From Streptomyces flavotricini (GTDB taxonomy: Bacteria; Actinomycetota; Actinomycetes; Streptomycetales; Streptomycetaceae): DNA of 64,000 nt. The stretch's first letter is position 1. Every line of letters starts with the position of its first letter. The position numbers were made by a program, and so were the translations under genes. This document shows, one piece after another, positions 20,619 through 29,706 of the stretch. The stretch covers positions 1,725,344 to 1,789,343 of the forward strand of contig NZ_JAINUL010000001.1 in the NCBI RefSeq assembly GCF_020639365.1, written 5' to 3'. A model generated the notes under the pieces. It worked only from the letters and a program-made list of their open reading frames with translations. It was not told the DNA's origin and ran no database searches.

Positions 20619-22058
20619 TCAGAAGGGGTGCCCCGCCGGAGCCGAGCGGACCGTCGTCCAGCGCAGCTCCGTGAACGCGTCCAGGTTCGCCTCGCCCCCG
20701 AACCGGGCCCCGGTGCCGGAGGCGCCGACCCCGCCGAAGGGGGCCACGGCCTCGTCGTTCACGGTCTGGTCGTTGACGTGCGCGATCCCGGTCGGGATCC
20801 GTGCGGCCAGCTCCAGCCCCCGCGCCGCGTCGCGCGTCACGATCCCGAGGGAGAGGCCGTACGGACCGGCGGCGGCCAGGGCCACCGCCTCCTCCTCCGT
20901 CGCGAAGGAGCGTACGGGCGCCACCGGGCCGAAGACCTCCTGCGCGTAGGCGGGGGTGTCGTCGGCGACGCCCGCCAGCACGGTGGGCCGGTAGAAGAGG
21001 TCCTCGTACGTGCCGCCGGCGACGAGCTTGGCCCCCTGCTCCGCGCTGGCCTCGACCAGGGCGTGGACCCGCTCCAGCTGGCCGCGGTCGATCAGCGGCC
21101 CCAGGTGCACCCGCTCGCGGTACGGGTCCCCCACCGCCAGCGCCTCGGCCCGCACGGCGAGCCGCTCGACGTACTCGTCGTACAGCGAGGCGTGCACCAG
21201 GTGCCGGCCTGCGGTCATGCAGATCTGCCCCTGGTGGAAGAAGGAGCCCCAGGAGGCCTGCGCGACGGCGGCCTCGACATCGGCGTCCTTCAGCACGACG
21301 AGGGCCGAGTTCCCGCCCAGCTCCAGGTGCGCCCGCTTGAGATGACGACCCGCCAGCTCCCCGACCAGCCGCCCGGCGGCCGTGGACCCGGTGAACGACA
21401 CCACCCGGACCAGGGGGTCCGCGACCACTGCCGCCCCGGTTCCGGCGCCCCCGGGCAGCACCTGCAGCAGTCCGTCCGGCAGTCCGGCGGCCGCGAAGAC
21501 GGCGGCGAGCGCGAGGCCCCCGCTCACGGCGGTCCGCGGGTCCGGCTTGAGCAGCACCGCGTTGCCGAGGGCGAGCGCCGGGGCGACCGAGCGGATCGAC
21601 AGGATCAGCGGTGCGTTGAACGGGGCCACCACGCCCACCACCCCGGCCGGGACCCGGCGGGTGAAGGAGAGCCGCGGCGCCTCGCTCGGCAGCACCTGCC
21701 CGGCCGGGCGCGAGGCCAGCGCGGCGGCCTCGTAGCACTCCTGGGCGGCGACGTGCAGCTCGAAGTCGGCCTTGCCGGGTATGGAGCCCGACTCCCTCAC
21801 CAGCCAGTCCCGCAGCTCCCCGGCATGGGCGGCGAACAGGTCTCCGGCGCGGCGCAGGACGGCGGCCCGCTCCATGTGGCCGGCCCGCCCCCAGTCCTCC
21901 TGGGCGGCCCGGGCCCGCAGGGCGGACTCGGCGACATCGGCGGGCGCGGCCAGGGCGAGGGTGGCCAGGGTGCGGCCGGTGGCGGGTTCGACGACGGGGG
22001 CGGAGCCCCCGGTGAGGGTCGGTCCGTCCTGCCAGAGCGTCGGATCGAGGAGCGGCAT
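20619..22058 (-). CDS. Aldehyde dehydrogenase (NAD(P)+), benzaldehyde-dehydrogenase-like
   Basis: 479 residues from the ATG at 22058. It has the ALDH superfamily signatures: VVAPFNAPL in the N-terminal coenzyme domain, the FTGSTAAGR turn, the catalytic Glu in HLELGGNSA (about 250) and the catalytic Cys in GQICMTAGR (about 285). The C-terminal EVFGPVAPVRSF is the oligomerisation and closing motif. The family oxidises aldehydes to acids; best matches by eye are aromatic aldehyde dehydrogenases such as those for benzaldehyde or vanillin. A thiolase gene lies upstream on the same strand, so an aromatic or acyl catabolic pathway is possible. Direct CAGTT repeats near 22145-22158 could be part of its promoter. 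Confidence 0.88.
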   Translation of the reverse strand: MPLLDPTLWQDGPTLTGGSAPVVEPATGRTLATLALAAPADVAESALRARAAQEDWGRAGHMERAAVLRRAGDLFAAHAGELRDWLVRESGSIPGKADFELHVAAQECYEAAALASRPAGQVLPSEAPRLSFTRRVPAGVVGVVAPFNAPLILSIRSVAPALALGNAVLLKPDPRTAVSGGLALAAVFAAAGLPDGLLQVLPGGAGTGAAVVADPLVRVVSFTGSTAAGRLVGELAGRHLKRAHLELGGNSALVVLKDADVEAAVAQASWGSFFHQGQICMTAGRHLVHASLYDEYVERLAVRAEALAVGDPYRERVHLGPLIDRGQLERVHALVEASAEQGAKLVAGGTYEDLFYRPTVLAGVADDTPAYAQEVFGPVAPVRSFATEEEAVALAAAGPYGLSLGIVTRDAARGLELAARIPTGIAHVNDQTVNDEAVAPFGGVGASGTGARFGGEANLDAFTELRWTTVRSAPAGHPF

Positions 22059-22220
22059 GGCGCGGGGCCTCCGGTGGGGATGGGCGGGGCGGGGGGCGGC
22101 AGCACGCGCCATCGTGCCAGACCGGAGGCACCACATCTGTTCAGTTATTGGGCAGTTGACGCCCCACCGTGACCTGAAACGATCGACGGCGGGGCGGCGT
22201 AAGGGAGTTCCGGCCCCGGC

Positions 22221-23438
22221 TCAGCGCTCCAGGACGAGCGCGATGCCCTGCCCGACCCCGATGCACAGCGTGGCCATGCCCGTGCCCGAGCCGGCCGCGG
22301 CCAGCTGGTGCGCCACCGAACCGGCCAGCCGGGCCCCGGAGGCGCCCAGCGGGTGACCGATCGCGATGGCGCCACCGCGCGGGTTGAGCACGGCCGGGTC
22401 CAGCTCCGGCCAGGCCGCGACGCAGCCCAACGCCTGGGCCGCGAAAGCCTCGTTGAGTTCGAGTGTGGTCAGATCGGCCAGGCTCCGGCCGGCCTTGGCG
22501 AGCGCGCGCCGCACGGCGTCGACCGGGCCCAGGCCGAAGAGCTGCGGCTCGATGCCCGTGACCGCGGAGGCACTGATCCGGGCGAGCGGCTCCCGGCCGG
22601 TGGCGGCCAGCCCCTCCTCGTCGGTCAGCAGCAGCGCCGCGGCGCCGTCGTTGAGCGGGGAGGCGTTGGCGGCCGTGACCGTGCCCGTGCCGTCCGTCCG
22701 GAAGGCGGGCTTCAGGCGGGCCAGCGACTCGGGCGTGGAGCCCTCCCGGATGCATTCGTCACGTACGAGGTCCACTCCGGGGTACGCGACCACCTCGTCC
22801 CCGTACTGCCCGGCGGCCCAGGCGGCCGCGGCCTTGCGGTGGCTCTCCAGGGCGAAGAGGTCCTGGGCCTCGCGGGTGATGCCGTGCTTCTCCGCGATGA
22901 GTTCGGCGCCCTCGCCGAGGGAGCCCGTCCACTCAGCGGGCATGCGCGGGTTGGTCATCCGCCAGCCGAGGGTGGTGGACCACATCTGCTGGTGGCCGGC
23001 CGGGAAGGGGCGCTCGGGCTTCTGCACCACCCAGGGGGCGCGGCTCATCGACTCCACGCCGCCCGCGATGGCGACGGAGGCGTCGCCCAGGGCGATGGCC
23101 CGGGCGGCCTGGATCACCGCTTCGAGGCCCGAACCGCAGAGCCGGTTGACGGTGACCCCGGGGACGGACACCGGGAGCCCCGCGAGCAGGACGGCCATCC
23201 GGGCCACGTCCCGGTTGTCCTCGCCCGCGCCGTTGGCGTCACCGAAGACGACGTCGTCGATGCGGGCGGGGTCGAGGTCGGGCGTACGGTCCACCAGCGC
23301 GCGGACGACGTGCGCGGCGAGGTCGTCCGGGCGGACCCCGGCGTAGGCTCCGCCGAACTTGCCGATCGGGGTGCGGACGGCGTCGACGACGTAGACGTCG
23401 CGGACACCGCGTCCGTCGCGGGCGGTGCGGATGCTCAT
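22221..23438 (-). CDS. Thiolase (acetyl-CoA C-acyltransferase)
   Basis: 405 residues from the ATG at 23438, preceded by AGGAGAG. Thiolase hallmarks: the nucleophilic Cys in VNRLCGSGLEAV (near residue 91), the NEAFAAQ motif (near 330), GGAIAIGHPLGASGAR with the catalytic His, and a C-terminal CIGVGQG with the second catalytic Cys. The sequence pattern is that of degradative thiolases, including 3-oxoadipyl-CoA thiolase (PcaF type) and fatty-acid thiolases. With the adjacent aldehyde dehydrogenase it may serve aromatic or acyl-CoA breakdown. A longer frame to 23555 exists but is low-complexity and lacks a ribosome site. Confidence 0.9.
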   Translation of the reverse strand: MSIRTARDGRGVRDVYVVDAVRTPIGKFGGAYAGVRPDDLAAHVVRALVDRTPDLDPARIDDVVFGDANGAGEDNRDVARMAVLLAGLPVSVPGVTVNRLCGSGLEAVIQAARAIALGDASVAIAGGVESMSRAPWVVQKPERPFPAGHQQMWSTTLGWRMTNPRMPAEWTGSLGEGAELIAEKHGITREAQDLFALESHRKAAAAWAAGQYGDEVVAYPGVDLVRDECIREGSTPESLARLKPAFRTDGTGTVTAANASPLNDGAAALLLTDEEGLAATGREPLARISASAVTGIEPQLFGLGPVDAVRRALAKAGRSLADLTTLELNEAFAAQALGCVAAWPELDPAVLNPRGGAIAIGHPLGASGARLAGSVAHQLAAAGSGTGMATLCIGVGQGIALVLER

Positions 23439-23662
23439 CGGGGCTCTCCTGGGCGGATCCGTACGGGCGGCGCCGGGGTGGTGCCGGGGTCGGCACCCGG
23501 TGCGGCGCCGGGCGCGCCCGGTGGGGCGCGCCCGCAGTCTCCGTCCGCAGGTCACCGGCTGTCAACGGCCCGCTGCCGGCCAACGACCGGCCGCTCCGGA
23601 GCCCCGGTCCCGGGACCGCCACCACGGGCCGTCCGGCCCGGCACGGCCGACCCGGGCCCGAC

Positions 23663-23719
23663 GTCACGGCACGGCCGACACGAGTGCGACGTCACGCGCT
23701 CGTCGTCACGGCACGGCCG
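23663..23719. repeat. Degenerate GTCACGGCACGGCCG repeats
   Basis: GTCACGGCACGGCCG occurs exactly at 23663-23677 and 23705-23719, with several imperfect copies (CACGGGCCG, GACACGGCACGG) from about 23630 to 23785. This fills most of the gap between the LacI stop codon and the thiolase start. It is unlike either coding neighbour. Possible roles are a repetitive intergenic element or mRNA structure. Confidence 0.5.
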
Positions 23720-23788
23720 TCACGGGCCGGCCGACACGGCACGGTCACCACGGCCCGTGGTCGCGCGCCCGTCGTCACGCGCCTGCCG

Positions 23789-24802
23789 TCAGGTCGACTC
23801 CCGCCGGATGGCCACGGCGGAGATCAGGTCGTGCCGCCGCGTGATCTCGCCCGGCTCGCGCACCGCCCGGTCCACCAGCTCGGCCAGGTGGTCCCCGGTC
23901 GGCAGCTCGATCTGCACCGTGCTCAGCCGGGGCCGCAGCAGCCTGCCGATGAGCAGGTCGTCCGCGCCGATGACCGCGACGTCCTCGGGGACCCGCAGCC
24001 CCTCGTCCAGCAGGGCGCGCATCAGCAGCATCGCGTACTCGTCGTTGTACGCGAACACCGCGTCCAGGCCGAGGGAGGGCCAGCGGGCCGCCAGCGCGGC
24101 GGCCGACTCCTCCGTGTAGGCCATCGGCAGCGGTTCGATCACGGCGCCCGCGACGGAACGGGCGCCCTCCAGCCGGGGGGTGGAGAAGAGCTCCATCCCC
24201 TCCTCCTCCGGAACGACCACGCCGATCCGCCGATGGCCCCGCTCGACGAGGTGCGTGGCGGCCCGGGTGCCGACCTCGCTCTGGTCCAGGACCAGCGCGT
24301 GGGCCCCGGGGACCCCGACCGGGCCCATCGTTATCACCGCGCGGGCCCCGGCCCGCTTCAGCGTGGCCACGTTGTGCGCCGACAGGGTGATCTCGCCGAG
24401 CGAGATCACCGCGACCGGCCGCAGCTCGGCCCAGGCGCGGGCCGCCTCGTCGCCGCTGAGGCCGAGGCTGCCGTACTGGACCACGGTGTAGTCGAGGCGG
24501 CGCAGCGACCACTGGAGCTCGTTGAGGAAGGCGCTGTAGAGCGGTCCGATCGGCACGTGCGAGGTGGGCAGCAGCACGATGCGGGTGTGCCCGGCGCGCA
24601 GGCTGCGGGCGGCGGCGTGCGGTACGTAGCCGAGCTCCTCGGCGGCCCGGCGGACCTTGCGGCGGGTCGGCTCGCTGATCCGCACGGCTTCCGCGTTGTT
24701 GAGGACGTAGCTGACGGTCGCGCGCGACACGCCGGCGAGACGGGCCACGTCGGCGCTGGTCGGCACGGGGGCCGACTGCGGCGGTTTCGATGACTGTGAC
24801 AT
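23789..24802 (-). CDS. LacI family transcriptional regulator
   Basis: 337 residues. The N-terminal helix-turn-helix with hinge (TSADVARLAGVSRATVSYVLN, residues about 15-35) is canonical for LacI/GalR. The rest is a periplasmic-binding-protein-like effector domain with VVVPEEEG and AYNDEYAMLLMRAL, followed by the late IGADDLLIG motif. Such proteins bind a sugar or related metabolite. It is divergent from the MFS transporter gene, with a 29-bp palindrome in the shared region, so it very likely represses that transporter and itself. Confidence 0.92.
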   Translation of the reverse strand: MSQSSKPPQSAPVPTSADVARLAGVSRATVSYVLNNAEAVRISEPTRRKVRRAAEELGYVPHAAARSLRAGHTRIVLLPTSHVPIGPLYSAFLNELQWSLRRLDYTVVQYGSLGLSGDEAARAWAELRPVAVISLGEITLSAHNVATLKRAGARAVITMGPVGVPGAHALVLDQSEVGTRAATHLVERGHRRIGVVVPEEEGMELFSTPRLEGARSVAGAVIEPLPMAYTEESAAALAARWPSLGLDAVFAYNDEYAMLLMRALLDEGLRVPEDVAVIGADDLLIGRLLRPRLSTVQIELPTGDHLAELVDRAVREPGEITRRHDLISAVAIRREST

Positions 24803-24872
24803 TGCCGTGGCATCTTTCCAGACCGATTGCGCCCGAGGGCTAGCGGATGGCCGGAATCGGATGCTACACAGT

Positions 24873-24901
24873 GGTTACACGATTCATTGACACGTGTAAC
24901 C
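24873..24901. promoter_or_regulatory. Candidate LacI operator, 9-11-9 palindrome
   Basis: GGTTACACG (24873-24881) and CGTGTAACC (24893-24901) are perfect inverted repeats 11 bp apart. The right half contains the 8-bp palindrome ACACGTGT. TTGACA (24887-24892), a perfect -35 box for the rightward transporter promoter, lies inside the site, as expected for repression. It is in the 333-bp gap between the LacI and MFS genes; no other gene is seen there. Confidence 0.6.
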
Positions 24902-25135
24902 CGGGCCTCACATCCTCTTCCCCGGGTCCGCGCAGCACGTGTCCGCCCGTGTCCCCGCCGTGCCGCCGTCCTGTCGTGTTCCGACGCACCCCCGCCGTCA
25001 CGGCAGGGCGGCGCGCACCCTCCCCGCACCCCTCTGCGCACCGCTTCCCCACACTTCCCGACTGCCCCATCCACACCTCTCACCTCAGCTTCACCCCACC
25101 CTCATCCGCACGAAGAACCCGCCCAGGAGGGCACC

Positions 25136-26413
25136 GTGGCCCTTTCCTCCTCCGGCACCGGCACCGCCGGAGCCACCCCCGACGACGCGTCCGCCGCACC
25201 CGACGCCACCGGCGCCCGGCGCGCTCCGGGACGCGGTCTGTTCCCGTTGCTACTGGTCGGGAACAGCGCGATGTACTCCCTGTACATCGGCGTCGCCGGC
25301 GTCCTGCTCGCCCTCCAGGTCGAGGACGTCGACCCGGCGAACAAGGTCTCCAACTTCGGCCTGATCGCGGGGGTCTCGGCGGTCTTCGCCACGATCTTCA
25401 ACCCGGTGGCCGGCGCCCTGTCCGACCGCAGCGGACGGCGCAATCCCTGGATCCTGGGCGGCGGGATCGCAGCCGTACCGGCGATGTTCCTGCTCGGCGC
25501 CGCCGACACGATCCTGCTGATCACGATCGCCTGGTGCCTCGGCCAGGCCGTCATGAACGTCTACCAGGCCGCCATCACCTCCGTGGTCCCCGACCGGGTA
25601 CCGATGTCCGCGCGCGGCAAGGCCTCCGCAGCCGTCGGCCTCGGCCTGCCCTTCGGCTCCACCGTCGGCGCGCTGATCGGCGCCGCGTTCTCGCAGGACT
25701 ACCGCACCGGGTACCTCGTCTTCGGCGCGATCGTGGCGGGCGCCGCGGTCCTGTTCACTGCCTGCAGCCGCGAGGAGCGGCTCCCGGCGCGCGCCCCGCT
25801 GCCGGTCAAGGAGCAGCTGGCCGCCTTCACCGGCGCCCTGCGCGACCACGACTTCCGCTGGGCCTTCGTCGGGCGGGCGCTGCTCGTCCTCGGGTACTTC
25901 GCGGTCAGCGGGTACCAGCTGTACATCCTCCAGGACCACACCGTGCTGCCCGACGGCATGAAGCCGGAGGCGGCGGTGGCGGTGCTGATGCCGCTGACCA
26001 GCGTCGCGATGGTCGTCTCCACGGTCCTCGGCGGGTACCTCTCCGACCGGCTCGACCGCCGCAAGCTCTTCGTCGGCGCCTCCGCCCTGCTGTCCGCCGT
26101 CGCGCTCGTGATCCCGGCCGTGTCGGACAGCTGGAGCGCGATGCTGGCCTTCGCGGCCGTCAACGGGCTCGCGTTCGGCTCGTACATGGCCGTGGACACG
26201 GCGCTCGTGACGATGGTGCTCCCGAAGGCGGAGGACGCGGCCCGCGACATGGGCGTGCTGAACATCGCTAACGCGGGGCCGCAGATCGTCGCACCGTTCA
26301 TCGCCTCGGTGATCGTCTCGTTGAGCGGCGGCTACACCGCGCTGTTCGTCGTCGCGGCGGTGCTGGCGGTGGCGGGCGCACTGGCCGTGAAGCCGATCCG
26401 CAGCGTCCGCTGA
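25136..26413 (+). CDS. MFS transporter
   Basis: 425 residues from a GTG at 25136, with CAGGAGGG 7 nt upstream. After a disordered 30-residue start there are about 12 hydrophobic helices. The MFS loop 2-3 motif reads GALSDRSGRRNPWILGGG, and a second copy (GGYLSDRLDRRKLFVGAS) marks the middle of the protein. The family moves sugars, organic acids or drugs by proton coupling. Facing a LacI-type repressor suggests uptake of a carbohydrate or related nutrient; the GPH or MFS sugar-cation branch is likely. The hydrolase gene follows 92 bp later and may be cotranscribed. Confidence 0.9.
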   Translation: MALSSSGTGTAGATPDDASAAPDATGARRAPGRGLFPLLLVGNSAMYSLYIGVAGVLLALQVEDVDPANKVSNFGLIAGVSAVFATIFNPVAGALSDRSGRRNPWILGGGIAAVPAMFLLGAADTILLITIAWCLGQAVMNVYQAAITSVVPDRVPMSARGKASAAVGLGLPFGSTVGALIGAAFSQDYRTGYLVFGAIVAGAAVLFTACSREERLPARAPLPVKEQLAAFTGALRDHDFRWAFVGRALLVLGYFAVSGYQLYILQDHTVLPDGMKPEAAVAVLMPLTSVAMVVSTVLGGYLSDRLDRRKLFVGASALLSAVALVIPAVSDSWSAMLAFAAVNGLAFGSYMAVDTALVTMVLPKAEDAARDMGVLNIANAGPQIVAPFIASVIVSLSGGYTALFVVAAVLAVAGALAVKPIRSVR

Positions 26414-26430
26414 GCTTCCGGGAACCTCCG

Positions 26431-26490
26431 GGACTCCGGGGCCCCGGGACATCAGAGTCCTCCGAGACATCAGCGACTTCCGAGACATCC
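26431..26490 (+). repeat. Hairpin and short TCCGAGACATC tandem repeats
   Basis: GGACTC (26431-26436) and GAGTCC (26455-26460) enclose a GC palindrome; then TCCGAGACATC and close variants recur three times up to the hydrolase ribosome site. It may weaken read-through between the transporter and hydrolase genes. Confidence 0.4.
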
Positions 26491-26505
26491 GAGAAAGGCA
26501 TCACC

Positions 26506-27210
26506 GTGCAACTGCACACCCACACCTGGGGCGAGGGCGACCGCGTCGCGCTCCTGATCCACGGCATGATGGCCGACCACCGGACCTGGCGCCGCGTGGG
26601 GCCCGCACTCGCCGAGCGCGGCTACCGCGTCATCGCCGTGGACCTGCGGGGCCACGGCGCCAGCGGGCGGGGCGAGTACCGCCCCGAGCTGTTCGCGCGG
26701 GACGTGGTCGAGACCCTGCCGGCCGGCGCCGACCTCGCCATCGGGCACTCGCTGGGCGGGCTGACCCTCTCGCTGGCCGTGGACCGGCTCAGGCCCCAGC
26801 GGGCGGTGTTCTCCGACCCGGCCTGGCACCTGGCCGCCCCGGTCGAGGGGATGGGGCCGGAGGTGTTCGCGCAGTTCAAGTCCGCGCCCAAGGAACAGAT
26901 CCGGGCGATGAACCCGCGCTGGGACGAGGCGGACGTCGACATCGAGCTGGAGACCCTGGCCCTGTGGGACGAGGGGACGGCACTGAGCCTGACCTCGCTG
27001 TTCGGTACGGACCTGCTCCCGGCGGCGCCGGCGGTCCCCTCGCTCGTCCAGCTCGCCGACCCGAGCTTCCTCATCTCCCCGGAGCGGGCCGTACTGCTCG
27101 AGGAGCGCGGCTTCGAGGTGCGGTCCGTGGCCGGCGCCGGACACACCATCCACCGCGACGACTTCGACGGGTTCATGGCCTCGCTGGAGGGCTGGATCCA
27201 ACCGCTCTAG
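26506..27210 (+). CDS. Alpha/beta hydrolase
   Basis: 234 residues. A standard alpha/beta hydrolase: the oxyanion segment LLIHGMMADHRTW (near 17-30), the VDLRGHGAS strand, the nucleophile elbow GHSLGG (Ser near 86), and a C-terminal GAGHTIHRDD with the catalytic His. The acid is probably the Asp of QLADPSFLI near 186. Such enzymes hydrolyse esters, lactones or amides. The substrate is unknown. Its position after the LacI-controlled transporter suggests it processes the imported compound. Confidence 0.88.
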   Translation: MQLHTHTWGEGDRVALLIHGMMADHRTWRRVGPALAERGYRVIAVDLRGHGASGRGEYRPELFARDVVETLPAGADLAIGHSLGGLTLSLAVDRLRPQRAVFSDPAWHLAAPVEGMGPEVFAQFKSAPKEQIRAMNPRWDEADVDIELETLALWDEGTALSLTSLFGTDLLPAAPAVPSLVQLADPSFLISPERAVLLEERGFEVRSVAGAGHTIHRDDFDGFMASLEGWIQPL

Positions 27211-27225
27211 CCGCCCTCGGGCCTT

Positions 27226-27268
27226 CCCCGTTACCTTCGGACCTACCGAGCGGTAACGGGGAGGTCCG
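27226..27268 (+). promoter_or_regulatory. Competing hairpins over the amidase ribosome binding site
   Basis: Two perfect inverted repeats interlock just before the amidase ATG. CCCCGTTACC (27226-27235) pairs with GGTAACGGGG (27252-27261), and CGGACCT (27238-27244) pairs with AGGTCCG (27262-27268). The Shine-Dalgarno GGGGAGG (27258-27264) is split between the two right arms. The two stems cross, so they are alternative folds or form a tight knotted structure. Candidate cis-acting translational control; it could also be a DNA operator or end signal for the hydrolase gene. Confidence 0.45.
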
Positions 27269-28693
27269 ATGTCGGTGACGTCGTCAGGTACGAAGGCTCC
27301 GGCCGTGTCCGGCGGGCTGGTGGAAACGGCGCGGGCCCTCGCCGAAGGAAGCGTCAGCGCACGCCGGTTGACGCAGGAGGCGCTGGAGCGGATCGCCGCC
27401 GCGCAGCCCCGGCTCAACGCCTTCCGGATCGTACGCACCGAGGCCGCGCTCGCCGAGGCGGACGCTGCCGACCGGCGCCTGGCCGCAGGCGAGCGGCTCC
27501 CGCTGCTCGGCGTGCCCGTCGCCGTCAAGGACGACATGGACGTGGCCGGGGAACCGACCGCGTTCGGCTGCGCCGGAGAGTTCCCGCCGAAGAGCGCCGA
27601 CAGCGAGGCCGTACGAAGGCTGCGCGCCGCCGGCGCCGTCATCGTCGGCAAGACCCAGACGCCGGAGCTGGGCCAATGGCCGTTCACCGAGGGGCCGGCG
27701 TTCGGCGACACCCGCAACCCCTGGAACCCGGCGTACACGCCCGGCGGTTCCTCCGGCGGCTCGGCCGCGGCCGTGGCCGCGGGACTCGTCCCGGCGGCCC
27801 TCGGCTCCGACGGGGCGGGTTCGGTACGGATCCCCGCGGCCTGGACCCATCTGGTGGGCGTCAAACCGCAGCGCGGGCGGATCTCCACGTGGCCGGAGCC
27901 GGAGTCGTTCCACGGGCTGACCGTCAACGGCGTGCTGGCCCGCAGCGTCGCCGACGCGGCGCTCCTGCTCGACGCGGCGAGCGGCCCGCACGCCGGGGAC
28001 CGGCACCAGCCGGCCCCCGTCTCGGCGGTGGAGGCCGCCCGCCGCACGCCGCGGCGGTTGCGCATCGCCCTGTCGTTCGGGATGGCCTTCACCGCGACGC
28101 CGAAGTCCCTCGACCCGGAGGTCCGTTCGGCGGTGGAGCGACTGGCCGGGCGGCTGGAGTCCCTGGGCCACGAGGTGGTCCCTGAGGATCCGCGCTACGG
28201 GCGGATCGGCCTGACCTTCGTACCCCGGGCGACCGGTGGCGTACGGGACTGGGCGTCCCGGGTGCCGGATCCCGCTCTGCTGGACCCGCGCACGCGCGAG
28301 TCGGTGCGCACGGGCCGCATCCTGGGCGGCCTGCCGCTGCGGGCGTCCCGCCGTGCGGAGACCCTGCTGCGGCGGAGGGTCGGGGAGATCTTCGGCCGGT
28401 TCGACGTGGTGCTGACCCCGACGACGGCCACTCCCCCGTTGCGGATCGGCGCCCTGGCGGGACTGGGGGCTATGGCCACGGACCGGGCGATGATCGCCGC
28501 CTGCCCGTACGCCTGGACCTGGAACGTCCTGGGCTGGCCGGGGGTGAACATCCCCGCGGGCTTCACCACCGAGGGCCTCCCGCTGGGAGCCCAGCTCCTG
28601 GGCCCGGCCGACTCGGAGCCCCTGCTCCTGTCCCTGGCGGCCCAGGCAGAGGCGGCGCAGGCCTGGACGGCCCGCCGGCCGGCCGCGGGCTGA
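27269..28693 (+). CDS. Amidase (amidase signature family)
   Basis: 474 residues. The Ser-cisSer-Lys triad is visible: Lys in VPVAVKDDMD (near 89) and the two Ser of the GGSSGGSAAAVAAG signature (near 164-188), within the Gly/Ser-rich block ending SDGAGSVRIPAAW. The family includes indoleacetamide hydrolase, fatty acid amide hydrolase and GatA; no GatC or GatB lies nearby, so this is a stand-alone catabolic amidase. It is preceded by an unusual double-hairpin leader. The insertion-sequence cluster begins 190 bp after its stop. Confidence 0.9.
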   Translation: MSVTSSGTKAPAVSGGLVETARALAEGSVSARRLTQEALERIAAAQPRLNAFRIVRTEAALAEADAADRRLAAGERLPLLGVPVAVKDDMDVAGEPTAFGCAGEFPPKSADSEAVRRLRAAGAVIVGKTQTPELGQWPFTEGPAFGDTRNPWNPAYTPGGSSGGSAAAVAAGLVPAALGSDGAGSVRIPAAWTHLVGVKPQRGRISTWPEPESFHGLTVNGVLARSVADAALLLDAASGPHAGDRHQPAPVSAVEAARRTPRRLRIALSFGMAFTATPKSLDPEVRSAVERLAGRLESLGHEVVPEDPRYGRIGLTFVPRATGGVRDWASRVPDPALLDPRTRESVRTGRILGGLPLRASRRAETLLRRRVGEIFGRFDVVLTPTTATPPLRIGALAGLGAMATDRAMIAACPYAWTWNVLGWPGVNIPAGFTTEGLPLGAQLLGPADSEPLLLSLAAQAEAAQAWTARRPAAG

Positions 28694-29112
28694 GCGGGCG
28701 CGCGGGGACCGGCCTGCCGCGTGTGCCGGGCCGGCGGTGCGCGGACTTCGTCGAGCAGTGCGTCAGAAGAGCCGCTCCAGGGGCGACCGGGGTTCGAGGT
28801 CGCCCTGCGGCGCCGCGGCGCGGGCCGCCCGTACCTCCGCACCTCCGCCGGGCGTCGCGGGGCAGGCGGGACTTTGCGGACACCCCTAGACGAGTCATTC
28901 CGAAGTGATCGTGCTCAGCTTGCCGATGAGCCAAGGGGCCATTCGATGGCGTGCTGCTGGCCCGTGGACATGCATGCTGCCTGCGCCAAGGCGGGCTTTG
29001 CGTCCCTCGAGAAGCCGGCGAAGCAGATGACGCTCGCCGCACAATGGAGGCCGGAGCTGGTGCTGCTTGTCCCGGGCCGCTCACGGCAGCTGCCGAATCC
29101 CTTCCCGGGGCT

Positions 29113-29583
29113 TCAACTTAGCTGGTCGCGCACGAGATCAAGGAATGCCTGTCGGCTCGGATGGATGTGCGCCCAGACCTTCTCATCCTGTGGCTCTCCC
29201 GGGTCTTCGGGGCCCTTCCTGATCACCTCCTGTACTGCCCACGCGAGGCTGCGCGCCGCTTCGCTGACCTCGGACGCGCACAGTACGTGGATCGTCTTCT
29301 GCGTCACCCACACCCCGTCAAGGACCTGCCTTGCCCGGGCCTGCCACTGCTCGTCAGCCAGGTTGTGGTGATACCGATCCACCGCGACTCGTTCTGCTTC
29401 CTGCACCGCAGACAGAAATGCGATGAGGTGCGTGAGACGCTCGTTGCGGCGCGCCTCGGCAAGTTCACGGACACTGCGGCGCGCCTCGCCGCGTTCCAAG
29501 GCGCGTCCTGCCGAGCGTTGGGCCAGCATCGACATGAGCCCACCGAGCAGGACGCCGATGAGCGGCGCAAGCGTTGTCCACAC
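29113..29583 (-). CDS. Membrane-anchored coiled-coil protein (passenger gene)
   Basis: 156 residues, no family recognised. It has an N-terminal hydrophobic anchor (LAPLIGVLLGGLMSMLA), then a long charged helix rich in Arg/Glu/Ala (RALERGEARRSVRELAEARR...) likely to form a coiled coil, and an amphipathic C-terminal half. It lies between the IS982-type terminal repeats, opposite to the transposase, and uses less GC-biased codons than chromosomal neighbours, consistent with recent arrival. It might act at the membrane. The gap of 311 bp between it and the transposase holds a 17-bp palindrome and no gene. Confidence 0.6.
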   Translation of the reverse strand: MWTTLAPLIGVLLGGLMSMLAQRSAGRALERGEARRSVRELAEARRNERLTHLIAFLSAVQEAERVAVDRYHHNLADEQWQARARQVLDGVWVTQKTIHVLCASEVSEAARSLAWAVQEVIRKGPEDPGEPQDEKVWAHIHPSRQAFLDLVRDQLS

Positions 29584-29706
29584 GACGTCCGATTATGACA
29601 TCAATAGCATGAACACGGCACGGGGTTCGGGCATATCGGGCCGGGACCGGGACGCGCAGACGGCCAGGTTGTCGCAGCCTTCGACAACGGCGGGCACCAG
29701 ACGGCG

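Noticed and set aside
22144..22158. CAGTT direct repeats upstream of the aldehyde dehydrogenase as an operator
   Set aside because: Five-base repeats only, with no regulator gene nearby; noted but not called.
28911..29112. Coding sequence between the left IS982-type repeat and the passenger gene
   Set aside because: Frames exist on both strands but show no ordered protein pattern and no ribosome site.
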